Source of the DNA: Flavobacterium pectinovorum
GTDB taxonomy: Bacteria; Bacteroidota; Bacteroidia; Flavobacteriales; Flavobacteriaceae
NCBI RefSeq assembly: GCF_900142715.1
Contig: NZ_FRBX01000004.1
Coordinates: 616,606 to 680,605 of the forward strand
DNA: 64,000 nucleotides
Reading direction: 5' to 3'
This document shows positions 1 through 8,783 of the stretch, in pieces. Position numbers and translations under genes: made by a program. A model generated the notes under the pieces. It was not told where the DNA came from. It did not search any database and saw nothing but the letters and a program-made list of their open reading frames with translations. Position 1 is the first letter of the stretch; every line of letters starts with the position of its first letter.

Positions 1-905
1 TAACAGGCGGACAGGCCAGTAAATCAACCTGGGAATATATTATTATTAATTATCGTTTGCCAAAAGCCATAACTGCCTTTTTGGTTGGCGTAGGATTGTC
101 TATAAGCGGTTTATTAATGCAAACCTTATTCAGAAATCCGTTAGCCGGACCAGATGTTTTGGGTTTGAGTTCGGGAGCAATTTTGGCTGTTGCGATTGTT
201 ATTTTGGGTGCGGGTTTACTGCCTTCATTTCTAAATGCAATTTTATTGTCACCATACGGACTTGTTATTGCCTCAACATTAGGCAGTGTTTCGGTTTTGC
301 TTTTGGTTTTATTGGTCGCACAGCGATTGCGAAATACAATGGCTATTTTAATTGTCGGGCTTATGTTTGGCAGTTTTACAAGTGCAATTGTGGGTGTTTT
401 AACCTATTTTAGTTCGGCAGAACAATTGCAGAAATTTACATTTTGGTCGTTGGGAAGTTTGGGAAATCTTTCCTGGACATCAATTTCTGTTTTGGCTGTT
501 TGTGTTGGTATTGGTTTGCTTTTAAGTGCCGGAAGTATTAAGCCATTAAACGCTTTGCTTCTGGGTGAAAATTATGCTAAAAGCATGGGTTTGAATTACA
601 AAAAAGCCCAGCTAATCATCATATTTGCAACTAGTATTTTAGCAGGAAGCATAACAGCTTTTGCTGGTCCGATTGCTTTTATAGGTCTCGCGGTTCCGCA
701 TATTGCAAAGCTTACTTTTCAAACTAGTAATCACGCCGTTTTATATTGGAGCACGCTTTTTTATGGCGGCATAATTATGTTGTTCTGCGATATCGCTTCG
801 CAATTACCCGGATTAGAAACCACTTTGCCAATTAATGCAATTACTTCAATAATTGGTGCGCCGGTTGTAGTTTGGTTATTAATGCGAAAAAGAAATTTTC
901 AGTAA
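1..905 (+). CDS. FecCD-family ABC transporter permease, 5' end outside window
   Basis: Inner-membrane permease of a periplasmic-binding-protein-dependent importer for iron chelates, haem or cobalamin. The open frame runs from base 3 with no upstream stop, so the true start lies before the window; the TTG at 57 is internal because the conserved segment ending in RLPK precedes it. Family motifs are visible: GLLMQTLFRNPLAGPDVLG near the start, then repeated hydrophobic helices, and the cytoplasmic coupling region GPIAFIGLAVPHIAK that contacts the ATPase. It is followed 107 bp downstream by a matching ATPase gene. The substrate cannot be decided from the sequence. Confidence 0.92.
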   Translation, partial: TGGQASKSTWEYIIINYRLPKAITAFLVGVGLSISGLLMQTLFRNPLAGPDVLGLSSGAILAVAIVILGAGLLPSFLNAILLSPYGLVIASTLGSVSVLLLVLLVAQRLRNTMAILIVGLMFGSFTSAIVGVLTYFSSAEQLQKFTFWSLGSLGNLSWTSISVLAVCVGIGLLLSAGSIKPLNALLLGENYAKSMGLNYKKAQLIIIFATSILAGSITAFAGPIAFIGLAVPHIAKLTFQTSNHAVLYWSTLFYGGIIMLFCDIASQLPGLETTLPINAITSIIGAPVVVWLLMRKRNFQ

Positions 906-916
906 ATTATTTGGAA

Positions 917-951
917 CACGGATTACGCGGATTAAACGGATTTACGCAGAT
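917..951. repeat. Short CGGATTA-type intergenic repeat
   Basis: The gap between permease and ATPase contains imperfect tandem words: CGGATTACG, CGGATTAAA, CGGATTTACG, CAGATC. I recall similar strings in many flavobacterial intergenic regions, but only one copy is in this window. No function is evident. Confidence 0.4.
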
Positions 952-1012
952 CATTTTAATCTATGTGAAAAAACTTAGCAATTAGTATTTCAGAATCTTA
1001 GCATCTTAAAAA

Positions 1013-1792
1013 ATGAGCAGTATTATCTTATCAACTTCAAATCTAAATATTGGTTATAAAACCAAGAAAGCGATTGTGACTATTGCTGAAAATTTAAATT
1101 TGAATTTATCCTCAGGAAAACTAATCTCTTTGATTGGTGCAAACGGAATTGGAAAATCAACGTTATTGCGAACAATTACAGGAATTCAACAACCGTTATC
1201 AGGAAATGTTTTTTTGAACGAGAAAAATATCAATACTTATAATCCTTTAGAATTAGCTCAGAATTTAAGCGTTGTTTTAACCGAAAAGTTGCCGCCAAGC
1301 AATCTTTCTGTTTTTGAGTTAGTTGCTTTAGGACGTCAGCCCTATACGAATTGGATTGGTACTTTAACCCCAACTGATATTGAAAAAGTTCAGGAAGCCA
1401 TGCAGTTGACTCAAATCGAACATTTAGCTACAAAAAAGCATTACGAAATTAGCGACGGACAATTGCAAAAGGTTTTAATTGCGAGGGCTTTGGCACAAGA
1501 TACTCCGTTGATTATTCTTGACGAACCTACAACACATCTTGATTTGTTGCATAAAGTTTCGCTTTTTAAATTATTGAAAAAGCTAACACACGAAACTCAA
1601 AAATGTATTTTATTTTCTACGCACGATATAGATCTGGCGATTCAATTGAGTGATGAAATGATTATTATGACGCCGGAAACTGTAGTTCAGGATCAGCCTT
1701 GCAATTTAATTTCCAACGGAAGTTTTGCTACTTTGTTTAAAGATGAGCATATTATTTTTGATGCTGAGAAAGGGAAATTTATTGTAACCTGA
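1013..1792 (+). CDS. ABC transporter ATP-binding protein (FecE/BtuD-like)
   Basis: Cytoplasmic ATPase that powers the permease encoded just upstream. Walker A is GANGIGKST (about residue 42), Walker B is LIILDEPT followed by the D-loop HLD, and the switch histidine is in STHD. The signature loop reads ISDGQ where most family members have LSGGQ. At 259 residues it has the usual length of an iron-chelate ATPase. Same strand and order as classical fecCDE-type operons. Substrate (siderophore, haem or cobalamin) undecided. Confidence 0.92.
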   Translation: MSSIILSTSNLNIGYKTKKAIVTIAENLNLNLSSGKLISLIGANGIGKSTLLRTITGIQQPLSGNVFLNEKNINTYNPLELAQNLSVVLTEKLPPSNLSVFELVALGRQPYTNWIGTLTPTDIEKVQEAMQLTQIEHLATKKHYEISDGQLQKVLIARALAQDTPLIILDEPTTHLDLLHKVSLFKLLKKLTHETQKCILFSTHDIDLAIQLSDEMIIMTPETVVQDQPCNLISNGSFATLFKDEHIIFDAEKGKFIVT

Positions 1793-1796
1793 TTCG

Positions 1797-1886
1797 TTTC
1801 CTGCAAGGTTTTCAAAACCTTGTAGGTATAAATTTAAGGTTGTAAAAAACGCAATACCTACAAGGTTTTGAAAACCTTGCAGGAAA
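1797..1886. repeat. Perfect 33-bp inverted repeat between convergent genes
   Basis: Left arm 1797-1829 and right arm 1854-1886 are exact reverse complements around a 24-base loop. Each arm also contains its own palindrome, CAAGGTTTT-C-AAAACCTTG. The element fills the gap between the ATPase and trmL, which converge here, so it may end transcription from both sides. The arm sequence resembles a palindromic repeat I recall from other flavobacterial genomes; only this copy is seen here. Confidence 0.85.
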
Positions 1887-1891
1887 GTAGA

Positions 1892-2347
1892 TTATTTCTT
1901 CAATCCAATCTGTCTTTTAGCTTCTCCAACCACAAAAGCCACAGAATTAGCAATATTAAAACTGCGTATTAATTTCGACATCGGAATCGTTAAATGATTT
2001 TCAAAACTAGCCAAAACTTCTTTGCTTAAACCAACGCTTTCTTTTCCGAAAACCAACCAGTCACCGTCTTGAAATTCAGTTTCCAAATACGATTTTTCAG
2101 CATGAGAACTCATTAAGAATACACGTGATTGATCTGGAATCTGCGCAATCCATTCTTCTATATTTTGATATTCGGTTACATCAAGATGAACCCAGTAATC
2201 CAAACCTGAACGTTTAAGGTTTTTATCATTTATAACAAAACCAAAAGGGTGAATTAAATGCAGTCGGCTTTCGGTTCCCACACATAATCTTCCAATATTT
2301 CCCGTATTATTTGGTATTTCCGGTTCGACAAGAACAACGTTTAGCAT
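1892..2347 (-). CDS. trmL: tRNA (cytidine(34)-2'-O)-methyltransferase TrmL
   Basis: SpoU/TrmD-superfamily methyltransferase that 2'-O-methylates the wobble nucleotide of certain tRNA-Leu species. The N-terminus LVEPEIPNNTGNIGRLC is the family hallmark; near the C-terminus are the SAM-binding knot segments LVFGKESVGL and IPMSKLIRSFNIANSVAF. At 151 residues it is a minimal catalytic domain without an extra RNA-binding domain, as expected for TrmL. Converges with the ABC ATPase gene across a long hairpin. Confidence 0.93.
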   Translation of the reverse strand: MLNVVLVEPEIPNNTGNIGRLCVGTESRLHLIHPFGFVINDKNLKRSGLDYWVHLDVTEYQNIEEWIAQIPDQSRVFLMSSHAEKSYLETEFQDGDWLVFGKESVGLSKEVLASFENHLTIPMSKLIRSFNIANSVAFVVGEAKRQIGLKK

Positions 2348-2399
2348 TATCGTTTATTTGTTAATTTGTTTAATCGTTTATTTGGGAATTATCTAATTC

Positions 2400-2981
2400 T
2401 CAAATTGACACATTATCTAATTTAAAATTTGGAACTTCTAAAACTTCTCCGGCTTTTAAGTTTTGCAAATATACATTTCCTATTCTAACCCGAACTAATC
2501 TAAGTGTTGGAAAACCAACGGCCGCAGTCATTTTTCGAACCTGACGAAATTTGCCTTCGTTTACAGTAATTGAAGCCCAGGAAGTTGGCCCGTGACGCTC
2601 ATCTCTGATTTTTTTTGCTCTTGGTCCAAAATCCGGAATTTCGGTAACGATAAATGCAGAGCAAGGTTTTGTGGTGTATTTTGCACCTTCAAAACCAATT
2701 TCAACGCCTTTTTGCAATTGTTCGATCGCTTCAGTAGTTATTATTCCATCAACTTGTACATAGTATTCTTTATCTACTTTTTTGCTTCTTATTTGCTCGC
2801 TGACTTTTCCGTCAGTAGTTAGCAAAAGCAATCCTTCAGAATCTTCGTCTAAGCGCCCAATTGCCATAGTTCCTTCTGGAAAATCATACAATTCGCCCAA
2901 GAGTTTTTTCTTTCTTTTCAATTCATAAATAAATTGACTCAAATAACCGTAAGGCTTAAAAAGAATGAAGTGTTGATGCAT
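2400..2981 (-). CDS. rluE: 23S rRNA pseudouridine synthase, RluE-like
   Basis: Enzyme of the RsuA/RluB/E/F family that isomerises a uridine in 23S rRNA. The catalytic motif GRLDEDSEGLLLLTTDG lies about residues 42-58 with the essential aspartate in RLD, and GKFRQVRKM near residue 145 matches the family's C-terminal signature. There is no N-terminal S4 domain, which fits RluE rather than RluB or RluF. The 193-residue length is normal. A TATCTTTG element lies 14 bp upstream of the start. Confidence 0.88.
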   Translation of the reverse strand: MHQHFILFKPYGYLSQFIYELKRKKKLLGELYDFPEGTMAIGRLDEDSEGLLLLTTDGKVSEQIRSKKVDKEYYVQVDGIITTEAIEQLQKGVEIGFEGAKYTTKPCSAFIVTEIPDFGPRAKKIRDERHGPTSWASITVNEGKFRQVRKMTAAVGFPTLRLVRVRIGNVYLQNLKAGEVLEVPNFKLDNVSI

Positions 2982-2994
2982 GTTTTATTTTTTG

Positions 2995-3002
2995 CAAAGA
3001 TA
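2995..3002 (-). promoter_or_regulatory. -7 promoter element for the rluE-like gene
   Basis: On the minus strand the bases read TATCTTTG, matching the Bacteroidota -7 consensus TAnnTTTG, 14 bp before the ATG. No good -33 TTTG is seen at 19-21 bp spacing. Confidence 0.5.
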
Positions 3003-3117
3003 GTTTTGTTTCATCTTCATTAAAAATAATACGGGAATAAACTAAAAGCAATGTTAAACCATTTAGTTTTAAAATTTAGAATTCGTAATATTATATAAGA
3101 ACTTTAAAAAAAATGAT

Positions 3118-3489
3118 ATGGGAACTAATGATTTAGGCTCTAAAAAAATAAATGGAGTACAAAAAAATATAGACGAATCTAAAGGGAAAAATATTTCGCA
3201 CGATGGAAAAGCCGACGATGCCAATTTGAAAAAAGAAGTTGTAGCAGATCAGGACGGAAATAAACAAGTAGTAGAAAGAGCGCGAAATGAAAATGAAGAC
3301 ATCAAAAAAGTCAAAGGTGATGTAGATCCAAATAATGCCAATGCAAACCGTGGAGTTTCATCTGAAGAAGAAGCAAAAAAAACAGTCGAAAACAAAGATC
3401 GAAATTCTGATATTACGCCAAATCGTTATCCTAATTCAGATCCGGAAAGCCATGAAGATCGAGGCAATATGAAATTGGGTGAAGATTAA
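3118..3489 (+). CDS. Hydrophilic, probably disordered hypothetical protein
   Basis: A 123-residue protein without hydrophobic segments, signal peptide or cysteine, made mostly of K, D, E, N and G. Motifs such as SKGKNISHDGKADDANLKKE and the pattern of charged stretches resemble LEA-like or stress-hydrophilin proteins, but I do not recognise a family. It stands alone between rluE (divergent) and an SDR gene (same strand, 151 bp gap). The ATG at 3118 is chosen because the nearby ATG at 3113 is in another frame. A role in desiccation or osmotic stress would only be a guess from composition. Confidence 0.75.
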   Translation: MGTNDLGSKKINGVQKNIDESKGKNISHDGKADDANLKKEVVADQDGNKQVVERARNENEDIKKVKGDVDPNNANANRGVSSEEEAKKTVENKDRNSDITPNRYPNSDPESHEDRGNMKLGED

Positions 3490-3640
3490 CATTAAGAAAA
3501 AAAAAGATGATTTACATGATTTTAATGTGAAATAACATTTGATTGTGATAAAGTCTTAATCTTATTGTAAACCTTGGTTTTGTTATGGTCAGCGGTTAAG
3601 ATCTTCGTAAATTGTTGCTATAAATTTAAATTTTAAGAAT

Positions 3641-4393
3641 ATGTCACTTTTAGAAAACAAAGTAGCTTTTGTATCAGGTGGTGGTTCAGGAATTGGACGC
3701 GCTGTTGCAGAATCTTACGCTCGTGAAGGAGCAAAAGTAGTAGTTTCGGATATTAATGTTGAGCACGGGGAAGAAACCGTAAAAGTTATAAAAGATGCCG
3801 GAGGAGAAGCCTTTTTTGTAAAAGGCGATTCGTCTAGCGCAATCGACAATAAGCACATGGTTGAAGTAGCGGTTTCAAAATACGGCCGACTTGATATTGC
3901 GTGTAATAATGCAGGGATGGGCGGACCTGCAAAACCAACCGGAGAATATGAACCGGAAGCTTGGGATAAAGTAATCGCTTTAAATTTAAGTGGTGTATTT
4001 TATGCCTGTCGTTATCAATTAGAACAAATGGAGAAAAATGGTGGTGGAAGTATAGTAAATATTGCTTCTATTCACGGTCAGGTTGCGGCGCCATTAAGTC
4101 CGGCATATACAGCATCAAAACATGGAGTTGTTGGTTTAACTAAAAATATTGCTGCGGAATATGCACAAAAAAATATTCGCTGCAACGCTGTTGGTCCGGG
4201 TTATATAGAAACAGCTTTATTGAAAGATAATCTGAATAAAGAGGCGATGACTGCCATTGCTGCAAAAGCTCCAATGAACCGTTTAGGAACTGCCGAAGAA
4301 ATAGCAGAACTTGTTACTTTTTTAAGTTCTGAAAAATCTTCTTTCACAACCGGAAGTTATATTATTGCCGATGGTGGATATACGGCGATTTAA
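3641..4393 (+). CDS. SDR-family NAD(P)-dependent oxidoreductase
   Basis: Classical short-chain dehydrogenase of 250 residues. The cofactor loop is GGGSGIGR (about residue 14), the NNAG motif is at about 89, and the catalytic triad appears as Ser in NIASIHG with YTASK (Tyr-x3-Lys) near 156. SDINV after the second strand, with Asp at the adenosine-ribose position, points to NAD(H) preference. The C-terminal TGSYIIADGGYTAI is typical of FabG-like and glucose-dehydrogenase-like members. The substrate cannot be told. A hairpin terminator follows. Confidence 0.9.
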   Translation: MSLLENKVAFVSGGGSGIGRAVAESYAREGAKVVVSDINVEHGEETVKVIKDAGGEAFFVKGDSSSAIDNKHMVEVAVSKYGRLDIACNNAGMGGPAKPTGEYEPEAWDKVIALNLSGVFYACRYQLEQMEKNGGGSIVNIASIHGQVAAPLSPAYTASKHGVVGLTKNIAAEYAQKNIRCNAVGPGYIETALLKDNLNKEAMTAIAAKAPMNRLGTAEEIAELVTFLSSEKSSFTTGSYIIADGGYTAI

Positions 4394-4416
4394 AAATCAG
4401 TTTTTATAATATTAGG

Positions 4417-4447
4417 AAGCTGTCTGAAATTCGGGCAGCTTTTTTTA
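4417..4447 (+). terminator. Rho-independent terminator after SDR gene
   Basis: Stem AAGCTGTCTGA / TCGGGCAGCTT (with G-U pairs) followed by a run of T, 24 bp after the stop codon. Confidence 0.75.
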
Positions 4448-4681
4448 TTGACTAAAATTTAAATTGAAAGCTAATTTTCTTATTAAAAATAAGTGGTTTT
4501 AGAAAATGATGCAAAATGAAATGAGTTCTGTTTACTTACAGAATACCCAATGAATATATGAATAGTTTGACCTTTGGTGCTTTATGTTTATAAATAACCT
4601 TACAATTTGTTTAAGTTATTGCAATATTCTCTTAACTTTAAAAACTTAAATTTGATATCTAAAACCCTATTTTTTAATCAT

Positions 4682-7600
4682 ATGAAAAACATTTACTCAT
4701 TACGTCATTTAATGACTTTTTTAAGTTTTTTTTGTTGCTTTTCGATCAATCTTTTCGCGCAGACGATGCCGGATCCACAAACTTTGCCTTACACCCAAGA
4801 TTTTCAGGGATTAGCTGCAGATGCCACTTTGTACCCTGCAGGTTTTCAAGGCTGGTCATCGAGCACTCCTTCAAGTTTACCAACACCATCCAATTTTACT
4901 GTTTCAGGTACTTTGGTAGGAAATAAAGATTTGACAGCAAATAGTTCAGCTAATACAACAAGTGGAAATGTACATAATTATAATGGTAAAATTGGTTTTT
5001 TGAATGCTGGATCATTTCTGGATTCATCAATAGGTTTTGCTTTTTCTACAGTTAATAATTTTGGTGTACAAGTGAAATACGATGCTATGGTAATTCGTAA
5101 TCCTACAGGAATAGGAAGTCCTCCGACAACCCGTGTTAATGAATTTGTTTTGCAATATAGGGTAGGAACAACGGCTGATTTTACAACATTACCCTCAACG
5201 GTATATGTGAATAATTCAATTCAAAAAATTGGTGCAAATGACACATCTGGTCAAAACTCTCAAATAATTAAAGTAACATTACCTTCTGATTGTAACAATC
5301 AATCAATAGTTCAAATAAGATGGATTGCCAGACAATATTCAGGAAGTGGTTCAAGACCTTCTTTTGCAATTGATAATATTGATATTAGAAGTGATATTGT
5401 TGCTCCTGTTACTATTGCAGGTTATCCAAAAACATCTAATATTCGAGGAGAAGGTTTTGATTTTATCAATAAAATAGATGAAATCGGTAAAACGTATTAT
5501 GTTCTCTTGCCGGCAGGAAGTTCAGAACCTACAATTACTCAAACAAAAGCAGGTCAGGATGCAACAGGAACAGCCGCTTTACAATCGGGAGTTTTAGATA
5601 TAACAAATGCCTCTCAGGAATATGTAAAAACTTTTACGGGTTTAAATCTTAGCACAGCATATTCTGTTTTCTCTGTTTCTGAAGATCCTTATGGAAATAT
5701 TCAGTCAGCCGTAAATAAAGTAGATGCTACAACTTCGAATGTTCCAACACCAACTATAGTTGCAACAGTTTCTTCACTGGATTTAGGATTCTTAGAACCA
5801 AATTATATTTCAGATAGTTTTAGTTATCAAATTTCGGCTTCAAATCTAACGGCTGATGTTGTGGTAACATCGACCGTATCAAATTTTACTATTTCTAAAG
5901 ATAATAATACATTTTCATCTTCTATAACATTTGCTGCTGCTGATTTTGCTTTGAATGCATCTCAAACTGTTTATGTAAAATTTTTACCAGATGCAACCGG
6001 TCTGTTTTCGGGACAAATAACACATGAATCAACGGGCGCAATGAACAAAATTGTTGCTTTATCCGGAACAGGAATCAACCCTTATATACAAGGTTTTAAC
6101 GATGCAAATGTTTTAGCAAATAGCGGCTGGAAACAATATAATACTTCTGGAACAACAAATAAATGGTCATATACAAATAGTGCCAGAAACGTAAACTCAG
6201 GATCAGGAGCTGTTTTAATGAATGGTTTTTCGGATAATGGTCCAAGCAAAGACTGGCTAATTTCACCAAAACTCCATTTAGATACTTTTACACAATATGC
6301 TTTACTGTCTTTTTACTCTCGTAAATTTTATGCCGGACCAAATTTAAAATTATTGGTTTCTACAAATTATGACGGAATAAGCAATCCGGAATTGGCAACA
6401 TGGACAGAAATTGAGGGTAAATTTCCAACTATAACCGGAACTTACACACAGTCGCAATTTATAGATTTAAGCGATTATAAAACTCCGAATACTTATGTTG
6501 CCTGGGTTTATGAAACTACAGCCGGAGGAACAAATAATGCTGCCGAATGGTCTTTAGATGATGTTGCAATTACAAACGAAGCTGCTTATGTAGATTCAAA
6601 CCCTGTTTTAGATTTTGGCGATGCAAACCCAAATACAATTTCTGCAAGTTTGTCATTTGTTTTTAAATCAAAAGGTTATGACGATATAACACTGACAGCT
6701 CCTGCAGATTTTCAGTTGTCTTTGGATAACGTTACATTTCAATCAAGTGTTTTAGTGAATGCAACAGATGCTTCAAATACAAAAACGATTTATGCGAGAT
6801 TTACGCCTTCTTCAAAAGCATTAGCAATTTCAGGAACTGTAACAGTTACTGGTACAGGTTTAAACAAACAAATTGGTTTGTTTACAGGTTCTTCTATACC
6901 AAAAGCAGATACTTTTGATGTTGTAACATATAACCTTGAATTTTTTGGTACGGATGTAAGAGATGAAAAAAATGTTGAATTTGGTCCAACGAATGATGAT
7001 TTACAAATTGAGAATGTTGCCAAAGTAATGAACAAATTAAATGCAGATGTTTATGTAGTTCAGGAAGTTTCTGATGATCCTTCTATTGATAAGTTGATTG
7101 CAAAAATAAATATCAACGGAAAAACATTCGACAAAACAATTTCGCCAACATGGTCGTATTCGTTTGAAACAACACCTAGTCCATATTTTCCACCTCAAAA
7201 GTTAGTGGTTCTTTATAATACACAAACCACTACCGTAAAAAAGACTCGTGTTATGTTTCAGGAGTTGTATGATGAAATACAAGCCGGAACAAAAACACTG
7301 CCTAATTATCCTGTAGCGGTAAAAGATCCGCCGGCAAATCCAAGTGCCAGTTTCTTTTCTTCAGGACGTTTGCCTTATTTGGTAACTATAGAAACGAATA
7401 TTGGCGGAATCAAGAAAGAAATAAATCTTATCGATATTCACGCCCGTGCAAACAGCGGAAGTGATATTTTGAGATACAACATGCGTAAATATGATGCAGA
7501 ATTATTAAGAGATAGCCTAGTTACGCATTATCCAGATGCTAATTTGATTCTTTTAGGCGATTTTAATGATGACGTAAAAGCATCAGTTATTACTCCAAAT

Positions 7601-8143
7601 CCTTCTTCTTATGAAGCATTTGTAAATGATAAAGTTAATTTCGACGCCTTAACTTTAGAAATCAGCAAAGCAGGCGCTTCTAGTTTTTTAAGTTCCGGAG
7701 GATTTTTAGATCATATTGTTATTTCTAATGAATTATCAGATGAATATATTGATAAATCAATTGCTGTGTATGATCCGCGAAGTGATATTCAGGACTATAC
7801 CAACACCACTTCAGATCACGGACCTGTAATTGCGCGTTTTGAATTGAAAGAGGATGTTTTATCAACAATTGATTTTGATGCTAAAAAAGGTTTTGCGCAA
7901 GCATATCCAAATCCTGCAACTGATGTTGTAAATATTGTAGTAAAAACAACAGACGAGAGAAACTTAAAATTAAAGCTTTATGATATCTCAGGACGTTTAG
8001 TTGGAGGTCCGATTGAAATAAAAGGTTCGCAGGATAGTAATATTGCCGCAGTTCAGGTAAGTAATTTACGATCTGGAATTTATGTTTACACCTTAAGTGA
8101 AAACAATAAAGTTGTTTTTAAAGATAAGATTATAAAGAAATAA
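4682..8143 (+). CDS. Secreted endonuclease/exonuclease/phosphatase-fold protein with T9SS sorting domain
   Basis: A 1153-residue exported protein. The ATG at 4682 is preferred over an upstream in-frame start because it opens a signal peptide (hydrophobic FLSFFCCFSINLFAQ ending at an AQ-T cleavage site). The first 700 residues are beta-rich modules: a lamin-tail or adhesin-like part, and a jelly-roll-like segment around residues 475-640 (WLISPKLHL). The EEP domain occupies about 742-1060, with YNLEFFGTD, VVQEVSDD, IDIHARANSG, LLGDFNDD and the terminal SDHGPV all present, so metal and catalytic residues look intact. The last 80 residues (AYPNPATD ... SGRLVGG ... LRSGIYVYTL) form a type A T9SS signal. 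Likely an extracellular nuclease or phosphodiesterase. Confidence 0.88.
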   Translation: MKNIYSLRHLMTFLSFFCCFSINLFAQTMPDPQTLPYTQDFQGLAADATLYPAGFQGWSSSTPSSLPTPSNFTVSGTLVGNKDLTANSSANTTSGNVHNYNGKIGFLNAGSFLDSSIGFAFSTVNNFGVQVKYDAMVIRNPTGIGSPPTTRVNEFVLQYRVGTTADFTTLPSTVYVNNSIQKIGANDTSGQNSQIIKVTLPSDCNNQSIVQIRWIARQYSGSGSRPSFAIDNIDIRSDIVAPVTIAGYPKTSNIRGEGFDFINKIDEIGKTYYVLLPAGSSEPTITQTKAGQDATGTAALQSGVLDITNASQEYVKTFTGLNLSTAYSVFSVSEDPYGNIQSAVNKVDATTSNVPTPTIVATVSSLDLGFLEPNYISDSFSYQISASNLTADVVVTSTVSNFTISKDNNTFSSSITFAAADFALNASQTVYVKFLPDATGLFSGQITHESTGAMNKIVALSGTGINPYIQGFNDANVLANSGWKQYNTSGTTNKWSYTNSARNVNSGSGAVLMNGFSDNGPSKDWLISPKLHLDTFTQYALLSFYSRKFYAGPNLKLLVSTNYDGISNPELATWTEIEGKFPTITGTYTQSQFIDLSDYKTPNTYVAWVYETTAGGTNNAAEWSLDDVAITNEAAYVDSNPVLDFGDANPNTISASLSFVFKSKGYDDITLTAPADFQLSLDNVTFQSSVLVNATDASNTKTIYARFTPSSKALAISGTVTVTGTGLNKQIGLFTGSSIPKADTFDVVTYNLEFFGTDVRDEKNVEFGPTNDDLQIENVAKVMNKLNADVYVVQEVSDDPSIDKLIAKININGKTFDKTISPTWSYSFETTPSPYFPPQKLVVLYNTQTTTVKKTRVMFQELYDEIQAGTKTLPNYPVAVKDPPANPSASFFSSGRLPYLVTIETNIGGIKKEINLIDIHARANSGSDILRYNMRKYDAELLRDSLVTHYPDANLILLGDFNDDVKASVITPNPSSYEAFVNDKVNFDALTLEISKAGASSFLSSGGFLDHIVISNELSDEYIDKSIAVYDPRSDIQDYTNTTSDHGPVIARFELKEDVLSTIDFDAKKGFAQAYPNPATDVVNIVVKTTDERNLKLKLYDISGRLVGGPIEIKGSQDSNIAAVQVSNLRSGIYVYTLSENNKVVFKDKIIKK

Positions 8144-8160
8144 TCACAATAACCGGTATT

Positions 8161-8198
8161 AAAAAAAGGCTGTCTGAATCTCAGACAGCCTTTTTTGT
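8161..8198. terminator. Bidirectional terminator
   Basis: Perfect 10-bp stem 8168-8177 / 8181-8190 (GGCTGTCTGA / TCAGACAGCC) with A-run before and T-run after, between the convergent nuclease and mepB-like genes. Confidence 0.9.
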
Positions 8199-8201
8199 AT
8201 T

Positions 8202-8729
8202 TTATAAAAGCAGTAATTTTTTGATTTTATCGAAATCTGTTTTCGGGGATATTTCACAGAAATAATCCAATTGCCATTTTTGCGTTTTTTGAGCTTGTTT
8301 GCTCGAAGTTTCATCCCAGGGCGGATAAACTCTCGTGGCACGTATTCCTTCCTTTGCAGCAGTCGAAAAAATTCCCTTTTGTAACAAAATTGATTTCGGG
8401 AAAATAAATTGACCTGATAAATCATTTTTTCTAACACTTACAATCACAAAATCAATTGCATCAGAAAAATCAAAAGGCTCAATAATTCCGGTTGTATTTC
8501 GTTTCCATAAAGTTACAAACTGCCCTGTTTTTGTAGGCGTAATTTTTGCCGTTCTAAATTTAATAGTACGGCCTTCAATTTGAAAATCGTATGCATTATA
8601 ATCCTGACTTTCTGCTTCTGGTTGAGGTTCAGTGCATTCAAAATTGCAATAATCATAAACCAATTCTTTGGCAATAATTAAATCGTTAGGGAATAGTTTT
8701 GTGTTAATCCAGTTATTTTTGATTGCCAT
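8202..8729 (-). CDS. mepB: MepB family protein
   Basis: A 175-residue soluble protein matching the MepB family, named after the gene next to the mepA multidrug exporter in Staphylococcus; its biochemical role is not established. Recognisable blocks are YDFQIEGRTIKFRTAKITPTKTG-type sequence around residues 50-70, GQFVTLWKR, DFVIVSVR, GQFIFPKSIL and GIRATRVYPPWDE. No mepA or mepR gene is nearby; it stands alone between two terminator-bounded units. Family assignment is confident, function is unknown. Confidence 0.82.
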   Translation of the reverse strand: MAIKNNWINTKLFPNDLIIAKELVYDYCNFECTEPQPEAESQDYNAYDFQIEGRTIKFRTAKITPTKTGQFVTLWKRNTTGIIEPFDFSDAIDFVIVSVRKNDLSGQFIFPKSILLQKGIFSTAAKEGIRATRVYPPWDETSSKQAQKTQKWQLDYFCEISPKTDFDKIKKLLLL

Positions 8730-8783
8730 TTTAAGAATGCTGATTTGTTGTTATTTTTCTTGAAAAGTACAACAAAAACAAGT

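Noticed and set aside
8159..8437. 92-residue frame overlapping mepB
   Set aside because: Same strand but other frame; mepB matches a known family along its full length.
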